Shown here in pieces: positions 50,544 through 62,156 of a stretch of DNA of 64,000 nt. Numbering within the stretch: the first letter of the stretch is position 1; the number at the start of each line of letters is the position of its first letter. Under the pieces are notes generated by a model, which saw only the letters and a list, made by a program, of their open reading frames with translations, did no database searches and was not told where the DNA came from. Source of the DNA: Cryptomeria japonica (lineage: Eukaryota > Streptophyta > Pinopsida > Cupressales > Cupressaceae); NCBI RefSeq assembly GCF_030272615.1, contig NC_081406.1, positions 187,008,270 through 187,072,269 of the forward strand, given 5' to 3'. The translations under genes and the position numbers were made by a program.

Positions 50544-51282
50544 TTTGCCATTGCTTGGTAAGGAAAATAGAAGGCCAACGGTTAATTTGTTCCTCATATG
50601 AGAATTTTTTTTTAATTTCTATTTTTTTATTATTATTTTTGGGTGCAAATGGGTATTTCAAATTTGTGAAATAGTCAATGGGCTTTTGGTCATGGGTTCT
50701 TAATGAGCCTACCAATAATTAATTTATTTTGTTTAGTGTAAAGCTTGATATTATAAGAATGAGGCCGAGATCATATCCTTGGTTAATTTGATGGAATTGA
50801 TAACCCTCCTTTCTTAGAGTTGAAGAGGTTTCAATCTAAAGACTAGTACGCCCATATTGAGGAGCTACATGATTGATACCCCTCCATGGAAGATCCTATT
50901 TTTTATTTATTTTTATTATTTTTCACAAAAAAATGTTAATTTATTGTTATTTTTTAATTGTAGTGTTTTAAAGTTTGAAAAAGGTTTTTTATTTTATGTA
51001 ATTTCATGTTTAAAATAGTTTTTAATTGCAAAACATGAAAAGTAAAAAATAGTAAAAACTTAAAACTATAGGAAGAAACAAAAAACAAAAACGTAAACGA
51101 ACAATAAACATTAGACACAAAAAACAAACCCTAGATAGAAACAAAATGAAGAATAAACCCTAGAAAATAAACGAACAACAAACCCTAAAAAATTAACAAA
51201 CAATAAACCCTAGATGAAAATCAACAATAAACACCGCTTCTCTCTCACACTCACATGTACACATTACCCTCTCTATGATTAT

Positions 51283-51283
<1 letters not shown>

Positions 51284-51364
<81 letters not shown>
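51284..51364. repeat. (CT)n(AC)n microsatellite
   Basis: About 32 CT units and then 8 AC units. It is the counterpart of 24732-24820. Confidence 0.95.
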
Positions 51365-51365
<1 letters not shown>

Positions 51366-51468
51366 TTACCCTCTCTCTATCATTACCTACTCTCTATCTC
51401 TCATTATTTGTTCTCTCTCTAACTCGTTGTATCTCAAATAACCTAGTCTCCCTCTCTCTCCCTCTCTT

Positions 51469-53767
51469 TGTAATGCCCTGCCAGTAACCCTAAAGGAAAA
51501 CAAGACAACTAGGCAACTAAAGGGTGAAATAAATAAAAAAAATTAAAGGTTAAGTGCATTAATTATAACAATTGCATGTTTAATAACACAGCGGAAGTCT
51601 AACACATGATTTCCTAAGGGTTACCAACAAAGATTAATTCACAAATTATATTAACACCACGGTTAATCCAATTGTCCATTTAATTAGGTAAATTAAATGC
51701 TTATGATTAAAACTACACATACATCTAAATTCCAAAATGAAAGAATCAAAGTATTCCATGCATTCAATTTATCCATAAATCATTTATACATAAGATCAAA
51801 GCAACTGAATTTAACATATATTCTACTGACATAATATCACAATATCCATAAATACATGGTTTCCAAAAATACCACGGAATCCAAAGTTACAATATCAAGG
51901 TTACATAAAAGTTTGATACGATGACCACAAGGTCTCAACTAAACAATGATCACGAACAAGAGTTGGTACATGAACCATGAACCAAGAAACACCAATGAAT
52001 CCTTTCCTCGCCTGAAGATACAATTGAGAACATCCAGTGGGAAGTGGCACTACCACCTGACCATGTGATCTCAAAATGGAACCACCCCACCGCGCTAGGA
52101 GATAGTAGAAAACCCTCAAGCAAGCAAAGTAAGACAAGTACGAAAGAACTACATGACTCTGCAAACATACATGTGACTCAACTCACAAAATACTAGTGAC
52201 TCTAAGGAGAGAGTGTCATCGCATAGCTTAAGATGGATACCATGGTACAACCTCCATAGGTCTCAGCTCACTGTCCTGGTAACCTCTCCCGAACCTCCAG
52301 TTCCAACTAAGTCTCATGCGGACCCTACCAATCCTTTCATGAAGACAAAGTGGTAAGTTTGCCATTCCAGGCCTTCTCACAACATTATGAGCTCTGTACT
52401 AGCACTTCACCTATGCACGAGGTACATTATCTTAATTAATATTTATTCCACCCCCCCCAAATCAATTATTTGGTTATCACTTTTTAACTGACTTTTGACG
52501 GGTTATCCTGTCATCCACTTCGGGCACGACCCCCACTCAAAAGCCACTCTTGCTCATAGGACACTAATAGGAAAGGTCTCTCTATGAGAACTCTATGGTG
52601 AAACAGACAACCGTAACTAATACTGACAAACCACAGGTGAAGGATACACAATCACTAACCCAAGATTGACCATTTGGAAAAGTAATTAAATTAAGTTGCA
52701 AGCCGCAGATATTATAAATATATTTTATTTAAATTTTAGTGGAAAAATAAATTAGATTAATTGCATTTATTGTTTCCTACAATTTTAAATAAATAAAAGA
52801 ATAAATAAATGAATAAAAGAGTTTATTAAAATTATAGTATTGCTTTAATTTCTTTATTTAGAAAATTAATTAGAGTTGCATGAGAAAAGAAAAGAAAGAA
52901 AAATGATTTTTTAATTATTACATGTTTACTTATCCCTTCGTTAGAAAATTAGAAAAGAAAATAAAATTGCTTTTATTCTAAATTTAGGTTTTTGGAGAAA
53001 AAAATATTCAACATAATTTTAGTTTAAAAGGGGGAATAGGTCTTTATTTTAGGGATACAGAGGAAACAGGTCAGGGATTTAGGTGAAGAAATTTATTTGG
53101 AAGCTAGTTGAAGGATTGGTTCCCTTCTACAAATTTCTTCCAGTAAAGCTATACCAAGTTGGGTGGCTTCTGTTGATTGTTTGTTTTAAAGAAAATATTT
53201 CTATTCCTTCTATCTTCTGAATGATGTGTGTGTTAAGATGTTTGTCATATCCTATCTGTTTAATTCTTTTCTTGGCTAAAGTCCATTCCTAAAGTGAATT
53301 TCTAGTTTATGGAAAGAAGTTGTTTCCTGGGTGTTTGTAGATTTAATTTTGAGAAAATTGGGAAAATTATTATGGCAAATTTTGCCAAGATTTTTATTAT
53401 GCATGGAAATTGAAAGATTTGGGAGGAATGGGATTTACGAGAGAAATCATTCCCTCTTGTTTGTTTTTGTTCCGCTATTGGCTATGGCAGTCTTTTAACT
53501 GTATCTCTGTGAAATTGTTAATTACTTAAGAAATAAATTTAATTATTATTTAAATTTATGGATTATGTAACTTTGGGGAAAAGGTTTTATTTAATTATTT
53601 TTGGAAAAAGATATTGTATTAAATTCTTGGAAAGTAAACCTTATGGGGAAATTAATATTGAAATAGGAAATTTTATTTTTATGTTATTGTATTTATTTTA
53701 AAAAAATTTATTTCACCCATTAGTTGCCTAGTTGTGTTGTTTTTCTTTAGGGTTCCTGGTGGGGCAT

Positions 53768-53770
<3 letters not shown>
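51469..53770. mobile_element. Block L, copy 2: LTR relic pair with inverted ends
   Basis: It starts TGTAATGCCC against the CT-rich tail and ends GGGGCATTAC against (CT)n. The outer 70 bp or so on each side are near-perfect inverted copies. Compared with 24944-29552 it lacks everything between the equivalents of 26155 and about 28470, including the whole integrase. The join is at about 52680, at a shared AAAAG word. It is not coding. Confidence 0.7.

Positions 53771-53813
<43 letters not shown>
53770..53813. repeat. (CT)n microsatellite
   Basis: About 22 CT units right of block L copy 2; the counterpart at 29553-29660 has 54. Confidence 0.95.
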
Positions 53814-53816
<3 letters not shown>

Positions 53817-53939
53817 ACTCGTACGTAAAATTTTTAATGTTTAAATTTATATTTCTAAATGTTGTATTTAATTATAGGATTCTTTTGTTAAAGTTAGATG
53901 TTTAATTTATGCTAAATTAAACTTTAAAATGATAATGAA

Positions 53940-54199
53940 GATGAATGTGCTTTTTGTGTGCATGTGAAAAATAGGGTTCTTAAATTTGATAATACTCTAA
54001 CTATCACTATTAATCCTTACTACTTCCTAACTTAGCCTAATCTCTAAAGATATACTATATATTTACAAAGATGAATGTGCTTTTTGTGTGCATGTGAAAA
54101 ATAGGGTTCTTAAATTTGATAATACTCTAACCATCACTATTAATCCTTACTACTTCCTAACTTAGCCTAATCTCTAAAGATATACTATATATTTACAAA
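53940..54199. repeat. Two tandem copies of a 130-bp unit
   Basis: GATGAATGTGCTTTTTGTG starts at 53940 and again at 54070. The two units are almost identical. Position 1 of the window matches the inside of the second unit (about 54161), so this is the L-to-D boundary of the duplication. Confidence 0.92.
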
Positions 54200-57100
54200 C
54201 ATGATAACATGCCATATACTTTGACTTAATAGTGGAGAGAGAAACCACAACCTGTCACCTACTCATCCAACTAATTGCACCACCACATAGACTAAATACA
54301 TAGTCAATGTTAGAATTCCTAATGTCAACATCCCATATCCAATTTGAGTTTACAAGTCCCTATACTTTTAGTAACATGTGGAACAATCCTACTACTAAAC
54401 TTTCTTCTTTCCAAATTTTCTTCTTTGAAAAGATGGTTGTTGAAAGCATTTTTTCTAAAGATCATTGATAACAAATAGAGAAATCCAAAGTACCATAAAG
54501 ATATCTAAAAAATCTCTTGAATGCAACCTTGTGATTGTTTTTAATATTAGTCATAAACCAACTCAAAACCCCCATTGTTTGGTAATTTATTGTCTAGTGT
54601 AGGCCATAGCATACATGAGGCTCCCAATCACACTATCACAAAGCACATGACTCATGTCCTCCAAATCTTTAAGTGCAACAAATATTGCTCAAATAATTCA
54701 TGTTTTCTCATAATTCTAGGTGTAGCAAAATTTTGTTTCTAGTTAGTTTATATTTTTTCCATCTGTATAGGTGTAGACATATCTCTAAGTATATCTCAAA
54801 TAAAACTAGAAACATTTTTTTTCACATATACAATTATCACAAAAGTAAAAATAAAAAATAATTAGTTGATCCCTCAACAAGATTTTTATTTTTCAAATAT
54901 CTAAGTTCTTTTTCACTAATGTGGCCCATGTGTTCATGCTACACCATAGTATATTTATTTGAAACCTTATGGAACTATTAGATGTAAGGGTGAGTCATTG
55001 AGATGCTAGATACTAAATTCCAACCTAGAGGTAGTATGTCCATAAAGTCCAATGACTACCAAAGTGATAGATTTCCACTAAATATTAGCTCTTATTGAAG
55101 TAACATTAAGTGTTGTTAAAGTGTCATAAAAAGTTGTCAAAGTTTGAACTTGTCATCAAAGTGACATTATTGGTGATGTATCCCAACTATTTCTAAAATG
55201 ACATTATTATACTAAATTTCAACTACTCCTAAAGTCCACCTTCTACCAATGTTGCAATGTGCATCTAAAGATGTTTTTGAACTTAAAAAATATTACACTA
55301 AATGCAAAATTATTCCTCAATCAAAAATAGAATGTCATGTGGAAAGAATCTCTATATTTAATCATCCATGTATCCTCACATATATGCATTCCAAATATAT
55401 AACAATTATATCACTCATTCTAATAATTTATTGAATCCAAATCATCATTAATTAATTCTTGTAATGTTTTTCTTGCATTCTTTTTTATGTGGATTTTCTT
55501 CGCATAATTATAAAGCTTAACATAGGATTTATTGAAAGACTTAGATCTTGCTTTAGATTTGGAGCTTTGTCCTTTTTCTTATTTTTTCTCTTTGCTTTAT
55601 CCTTTTATCTTCCTCTAATAACTAATGCATCCTTTAAAAAAAATAGATATTTTTTTGTTTTAACTCCTCCAAGAGTAGAGAACCTACTATTTATTCAAGC
55701 TTCAACTTAGTGTAGTACTACTAGCTACGATCACTAAATCATCCCATGATTCTAGCAAAGAACACAACAAAGCGGTACATGTATTGACAAGTTCATAGAT
55801 ATCCAATTCCTATCAAGTTGAAAATATAAAGTGGTAGCCTAATTGAAGATAATGGTTAAATATTGCAAGGGTACTAAATTGTAATTCCATGGAAGTTACC
55901 TTTTTGAAAAGATGAACTAGAGATCACTATAAGAACCAATGTTTTATGTGTATGTTATAACTAGCCAATTCTCCTATTTGTATGTATGCCAATCCTACAT
56001 GTAAGAAAGAGCATGTACATTTATAGAAACAAAATATGAATTATAGTGTTTTTATTTTGTGCATGGTATCGTCTTGTGTATTTAGGATGAAGGTGCATGT
56101 AGGTGAATAGAATCTTCTTAGTTACATTTCTATTTCTCTCCTGGATATGTTTGAAAAGTGAACCATGTTTAAGGCATAATAATAATTTATTCTTTACCTC
56201 TCTACTACCTAAAGTTTAATATTGAAAGGGAAGATATAATACGGATTTAATAGTAATTTTTATCATTTAAGTCATTTAAAAGGTAATATACAATAGAATT
56301 TTGATACTAGTGTTGTAAGTAATAAAGACATGTAGAAACAAATTATTACACTAATCTTGAAGGAAAGGGTGTATAAAAAATAAAGAAACAAATTTATAAA
56401 TTTAGACAAACATTATACTATAACATAATGAGTTGTGTGGGGAAAGCCATTGCAATAAAAAAAAAACCATAATAAAAAATAAACACAAATTACTATCAAA
56501 TTTGAAATAATAATGCAAAACACGCATTCTTCAAGTCTTTACAAGAGTATTTCATTAGCAATTAAACTTGGAAGAATTTTGAAAGGTAAAAGAAAAAGAC
56601 CACCTAGGACCACTATATGCAACTTTTGACAGTGTTCCACGTTTCTTTGTAATAAAATATACCACAACTTGATACAAGCACAAACTATTATGCCTTTAAA
56701 GCAAAAAAATGGCAAAGTTGACTTCTCATCTCATTAACCCTTAGATGAACAATAATGTAACTTACAAATAAAAGTAAATTTTAGTAAATATACACCGGAA
56801 AAACCCTTTCAAGAAAAAAATCTAACACTTCAAAGAATTGAACAAATGTATTAATTTGCAACTTGACAAATATGTTACAATACAATTGTACACTCAAATC
56901 CTTTAACATGGAGATTTACATCTTGTTTCTTTGGAGGAAAACTAATAGCATAATTCGATACAAGAAGAATTCTCGTCAAATCCTCAACATTAAACATCCT
57001 TATTTATTGAGCTCCAAGTGAATGCTTATGTAAAATATAACTCTTAACATGCATTTTACCACCACCCATGCAAAGGTCCCACTTGACATTCAACATATTT

Positions 57101-57585
57101 ACTTCCATGCAAATACTCCCACTTGACATGCAACACACCTCCTTCATACAAAGTATTCTACCTATCATAGCAACTTCAATTTTTAACTCTTACATTATCA
57201 TAATTTGTCATGTGACATGATCTATCATAATCAATCATAAACTCCTATGTCGTGACACATACCATATAATTAGCTTCATAGTGGGGTTCACAAAGTGGGT
57301 TGTCTAACCAATTTAGGATGCATGTCATCCTAGTCACTTGCCATGTAAAGTGACACATCATCATGTTGGGTCCCACAAAGTGGCATCATAATTTAAAAAT
57401 AAAATAATTACACATTCGTACAATAATTAAATAATTAAGTAATTTAATGCTAGGACTTACAAAGGTCGAGATACTCTAATCCCATCAACTTTCATAGTAT
57501 TCCAACATCACCTTCATACTTAAAATTCTCATACTAAAACTAATTCTTCAAGTACCAATTTATAGATAAATCAACAATTAATTTT
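54070..57585. repeat. Block D, copy 3
   Basis: It matches copy 1 from about 54161 and copy 2 from 54256. It includes the minus-strand copia RNase H relic (about 54259-54620). It preserves the longest version of the left LTR-like segment (56313-57507), starting TGTTGTAAG and reaching TTCCAACA. At about 57582 it switches abruptly into the T array, so block A is missing from this unit. No gene recognised. Confidence 0.8.
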
Positions 57586-60360
57586 GTTTATGCTCTATGC
57601 AGAAGATTCAATTTGGTTAAGAAAAATTAGGTTAATGTTTAGGGTTCAAATTTGGTTTGGATTTAGGGTTAAATTTAATTTATTATAAGAATTAGGGTTT
57701 AACTCAATCGTCTAATGTTATTTTTAGGATTTGTAATTTTTTAAGGGTTACAATTACATTTTCTTTAGAGGTAGGGATAGGATTCATTTTCATTTAAGGT
57801 TAGGGTTATGGTTCAATCAAGTTTAGGTTCAAGGTTAATTTTGGTTTATCATTAGATTTTAATTAGCTTTATGATTAAGGATCATTTTGATTTAAAATAA
57901 GATTTTATTTAGTGCTAAGTTTGGTTTTAGGTTAGGGTTTAATTTGGTATAAGGTTAATATTATGGTATTATTAGGTTTATAGTTAGAGTTAAATTGGTA
58001 TAGGGGTAGGGGTAGGGTTAGGGTTTAAATTTTTAGTGTTTAGATTAGAGGTTAATTTAATAATAGGTTTATGGTTTAAGGTTAAGGTTCAATATGGTTT
58101 AGCGTTATGTTTTATGTTTTAATTGGGTTTAGGGTTAGGGTTCAATTTTGTTAACTGCTCTAGGGATAAGGTTCGATTTGGTTAAGGACAATTAGTTTAA
58201 TGTTTAGTGTTTAATATGGTTTATTGTTATCTTCAAGGTTGAATTTTAACTAGGTTTATTATTTAAATTGGTTGAATGTTCAATTAGGTTTAGTGTTAGG
58301 GTTTGGTTTGGTTTTGAGTTAGGGTTTTAATTTATTATAAGAATTGGGGTTTAACTTGGCCTAATGTTAGTTTTAGGATTTGTGATTTGTTTAAGGGTTA
58401 GAGTTAAATTGGTATAAGGGTAGGGGTAGGGTTAGGGTTTAAATTTTTAGTTTTTAGATTAGGGTTTAATTTAATAATAGGTTTATGGTTTAGGGTTAAG
58501 GTTCAATATGATTTAGGGTTGTGTTTTATGTTTTAATTGAGTTTAGGGTTAGGGTTCAATTTTGTTTACTGCTCTAGGGATAAAGTTCAATTTGGTTAAG
58601 GACAATTAGGTTAATATTTAGGGTTCAATATGGTTTATTGTTATATTTAAGGTTCATGGTTTAATTTGGTTGAGTATTCAACTAGGTTTAGTGTTAGGGT
58701 TTGGTTTTGTTTTGAGTTAGTTTTAGGATTTGTAATTTGTTTAAGGGTTAGAATTACATTTGCTTTAGAGGAAGGGGTAGGATTTATTTTGATTTAAGGT
58801 TAGGGTTATGGTTCAATCTGTTTTATGATCAGGGTTAATTTTGGTTTATGATTAGGCTTTAATTAGCTTCATGATCAAGGATCATTTTAATTTAAAATAG
58901 GATTGCATTTAGCACTAAACCAAATATAACCCTTACCCTAGACCTTATATAATAATTTTATACTATGGTTAATTTGTTTTACAATTAGGGTTAGGGTTAG
59001 AGTTTTGGTTTAATTTGGTTTAAGGTCAGTATTAAATTTGGTTTATTGCTCAATTTGTAAGGATTTGATTAAAAATTATATATATGGTTTTGATAAAAAT
59101 ATTATACCTTATTTAATAAGGGTTATTATTTAATTATTTATAATATTATTTTTTTAAATAATATTCATCTTAATATACGATTAATAGAGAAAAAATGAAA
59201 ACTCTAATGAAGATCTCTCTTTTATTAGAGATGATGATTACTATATATAATTTAGGGTTAGGGTATGACATTGTAACATTGAATGTTTATTTTGATGACT
59301 GTAAAATCATATTTATAACTTTTTAGTTAAGGTGCAATTAAAAATTCAAGAAAAAACTCAGTTTTGAATATTTAATTTATAATATAATTCTTTAAAATAA
59401 TCTTTATCTTAGAATCTATTATTACTTTTGTTAAGTGTTTTATTTGAATTAAAAGTGGAATGTGAACTCATTTCAAATTACTAACCTACCTTCTTTAAGA
59501 AAATAGAAAATAAATCTTTAAAATATTCAAAATCTTTGTGAATAAAAATAAAAAATTGCCAATGGAGATTTTTCTAATTAGAATCTATTATTATTTTATT
59601 AAAGTATTTTATTCAAATTGAAAGTGGAATCTAAACTCATTTCAAAGTGCTAGCCTACCTTCTAATAAATAAAGAAAAGAAAAAATAAATCTTTATAATA
59701 AAAAGTTACCCTAAAACCAATTCAAACGTTAAAAAATGAATCTGTGAGACATATAGAGTTAGGTTTATGGTTAGGTTTTAATTTAAATTATTTTTCAATT
59801 AGTTTTGGTGATGTGGTTGAACTTGTTAAAAGATGAATATGTGAGACATATAGAGTTAGGTTTATGGTCAGATTTTAATTTAATTTAATTTTCAATTAGT
59901 TTTGGTGATGTGGTTGAACTTGATTTATGGTTATTGTTCAAATTGGTTTAGGGTTTATGTTTATGGTTAGGATTGAATTTGGTATAGGGTTAGGGTTAGG
60001 GTTAGAGTTTAATAAAGTGGTCATTCAAGTGTAGGTTTATTGTTCAATTTTATTTAGTTTTCAAATAGGTTTAGGGTTAGAGGTAAATTTGGTTTATTAT
60101 AAGGGTTATGGTTCAATTTAGTTTAGCGTTAGGGTTAAATTTGGTACCTTGTTAAGATTAGGGTACAATTAGGTTTAGGGCTTCATTTTAAATAGGTTTA
60201 ATGTTCAATTTAGTTTATGAATATGATTCTTATTAGATTATTAGTATGGTTCAACTTGGTTCACATTTAGGGTTTATAGTAAGGATTTAATTTGGTATAG
60301 AGTTAGGTTTAGGTTTAGGGTTCAATTTGGTTCATGGTTAGGGTTTAATTGTTGAATATT
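57586..60360 (+). repeat. Degenerate telomere-like array T3 (G-rich on plus)
   Basis: It matches T2 from about 44470 onward. The phrase TTTAGTGTTTAGATT or its variant occurs at about 58032 and 58447. The 97-bp tandem pair is at about 59728 and 59825. 59230-59720 is ordinary AT-rich DNA. No coding content. Confidence 0.85.
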
Positions 60361-60473
60361 TAATTTTTAATACTATTTTTTCAAATAATATTCACTTTAA
60401 TATATGATTAATAGAGAAAAAATGAAAATTGCTAATGAAGATTTTTTTATTAGAAATGATGATTACTATAATT

Positions 60474-61745
60474 AAATTAATGTTAAATATATAATTTTAC
60501 ATTTAGAAAATATATTTGAAGATTTTCAAAGAAAATTTAATAAATATAATCATAATCAGAGATCAATGCATACTGAAATCATAAAGTGTGGAAAATTCAT
60601 GCTGTTAATAGATAACAGTTATTTTAAGAAATTAAATGCTTGTGTCAATGGTACCTTACTTTCTATCTTTTGGCATTCATATTTTAAGACTTCTATCTGT
60701 TTTGAAACACCAAGTAAAAGAGGTAAACTGATCAGTATATAGTATTTTTTTGTTCAATTCATATACACTATTAATGTGTTTGCCTTTCTCTCTCGAACTT
60801 TCTTTGCTGCAAGCACAAGATTTTCTTCAAGATAGCCCAGTTGTTTTGGTGTAAATGTCTCTACATCTTCACCTGTCACACAACTACACAGAAGATTATT
60901 GGAATGAAACTCAATGTCTCTTTAATCTTACACCTTTTATTTACCCTAAAAATTTGAAATTATACACACAACACTACCTCAGTTCCTTTTGCAGCTCCTC
61001 ATTGTTTTAACAATATTTTACAAAATATTGTTTATGCAAAATATTGGAAAACAAAATGAAGTTTTAAGATGGTATTAATAGTCATAATCATACGCTTGCA
61101 GAATTTTATATGAATAAACATGTGTATTACATGACTCTTTTTAACAAATACTTGATTACAATGTCTGCAAATATATAACTTAAGTCTATGTGTGTAGAAT
61201 TTTATATGTATAAACTTGGCTTCTAATCAAGTTTCAATGTACTGAACAAATCCATGGAATTCAGTAGAAACGGAAAAAATTTCAATGTACAAAAATCGAG
61301 TAGAATGGAAAAGAATCACATACCTCTGTCTCAAAAGGCCATTGAAGCTGTGTAAAACAAAATTCAATTAAATCAAAATCACATACCTCAATTTCAAAAA
61401 CACAAAGAACGTTGAAACTCTAAAATTCTTTTTGGAAATGAGTGGTGCAATACGGTTTCTACAATTTTTAATCACACAAATGAGTGGTACAGTACGGTTT
61501 CTACAATTTTTAATTACACAATCTCGTGAAATCGTCCAGTAACAGTTTTGTCTGAATTATGTTATAAATTTATTATTTTTTGTTAATACTAGTTGTTTTA
61601 TCAAATTATATTGGTTTTGACAAATTATCTATTAATTGTTTTGATAAATTATATACCATCAAATGACTATCAAAATAAATGAAAACCTTTAAATGTTGAC
61701 ACATAAATTTGTTACAATTGTAAAAGCCTCTGGACTTAATAAGCT
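60474..61745. repeat. Block C, copy 3
   Basis: It matches C2 closely, including the unoccupied LINE 1 site at about 61557-61574. It is cut at about 61750 by the LTR retroelement. The flank just before the LTR reads CTTTTCG, where the other copies have CTTTTCA. Confidence 0.8.
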
Positions 61746-61750
61746 TTTCG

Positions 61751-61870
61751 TGTTGGGTATGTGAAGCCCAACAGTGCGTTCTCACAACTCTTGGTTTCAT
61801 GGATGGATATGATTGTTTTTCTTTATTCTGTTTTTTGTTATCATTTTTCTGCTCATTTTAAATCTTTACA
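61751..61870 (+). mobile_element. 120-bp 5' LTR of the gene-capturing element
   Basis: It starts TGTTGGG and ends TTTACA, two bases before a primer-binding site. Near its start TGTTGGG (61751-61757) and CCCAACA (61767-61773) form a short inverted pair. A 120-bp LTR is in the range of miniature or Bs1-like elements, and short for autonomous copia elements. The insertion point is fixed by comparison with block C copies 1 and 2. The 3' LTR, if present, lies beyond the window. Confidence 0.75.
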
Positions 61871-61872
61871 AT

Positions 61873-61884
61873 TGATATCAGAGC
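61873..61884 (+). other. Primer-binding site
   Basis: TGATATCAGAGC differs by one base from TGGTATCAGAGC, the standard complement of plant initiator-Met tRNA. It is two bases after the LTR end, the correct place for priming. Confidence 0.8.
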
Positions 61885-61946
61885 TACGGTTGGCTTGAGC
61901 AGAGATGGAAAGGTAGATAGATAGAGGATTGAAAATTCTCTACAAG

Positions 61947-62156
61947 ATGAAGAAGTTTGAAGTTAGAGAAACTGGTTGTTGGTATTGTGGCAAGCGAGGC
62001 CACGTCAAAAGAAATTGTTGATCTTTCAAGAAGGTTGAAAGGCAACTTAATGATGAAGACACCGATTTTGTCATTGATGAATTTCTTGCAAATCTATACT
62101 CGGTGGAGAGTAAAATTGTACAAGTGAAGGAGGATGCCATCGGAGACCCAAATTGA
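61947..62156 (+). pseudogene. Copia-type gag remnant with CCHC zinc knuckle
   Basis: From an ATG at 61947 the frame encodes a short leader and then CWYCGKRGHVKRNC at 61977-62018. That is a perfect C-x2-C-x4-H-x4-C nucleic-acid-binding knuckle as in Ty1-copia Gag. A TGA follows at once (62019). The same frame then continues with an acidic D-E-D-T-D-F-V-I-D-E-F stretch to a stop at 62154-62156. The bulk of gag upstream of the knuckle is missing, and only about 60 bp separate the primer-binding site from this piece. The long ORF that starts at 62134 is in a different frame. Confidence 0.75.

Larger units (their letters stand above)
49228..51280. repeat. Block B, copy 2
   Basis: It matches block B copy 1. 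It starts with the unoccupied LINE 2 site (49228-49371). It holds a 121-bp triplication (49451-49813), a 44-bp triplication (50136-50266) and the dead type B gene. 50935-51060 has extra AT-rich sequence not in copy 1. Confidence 0.85.
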
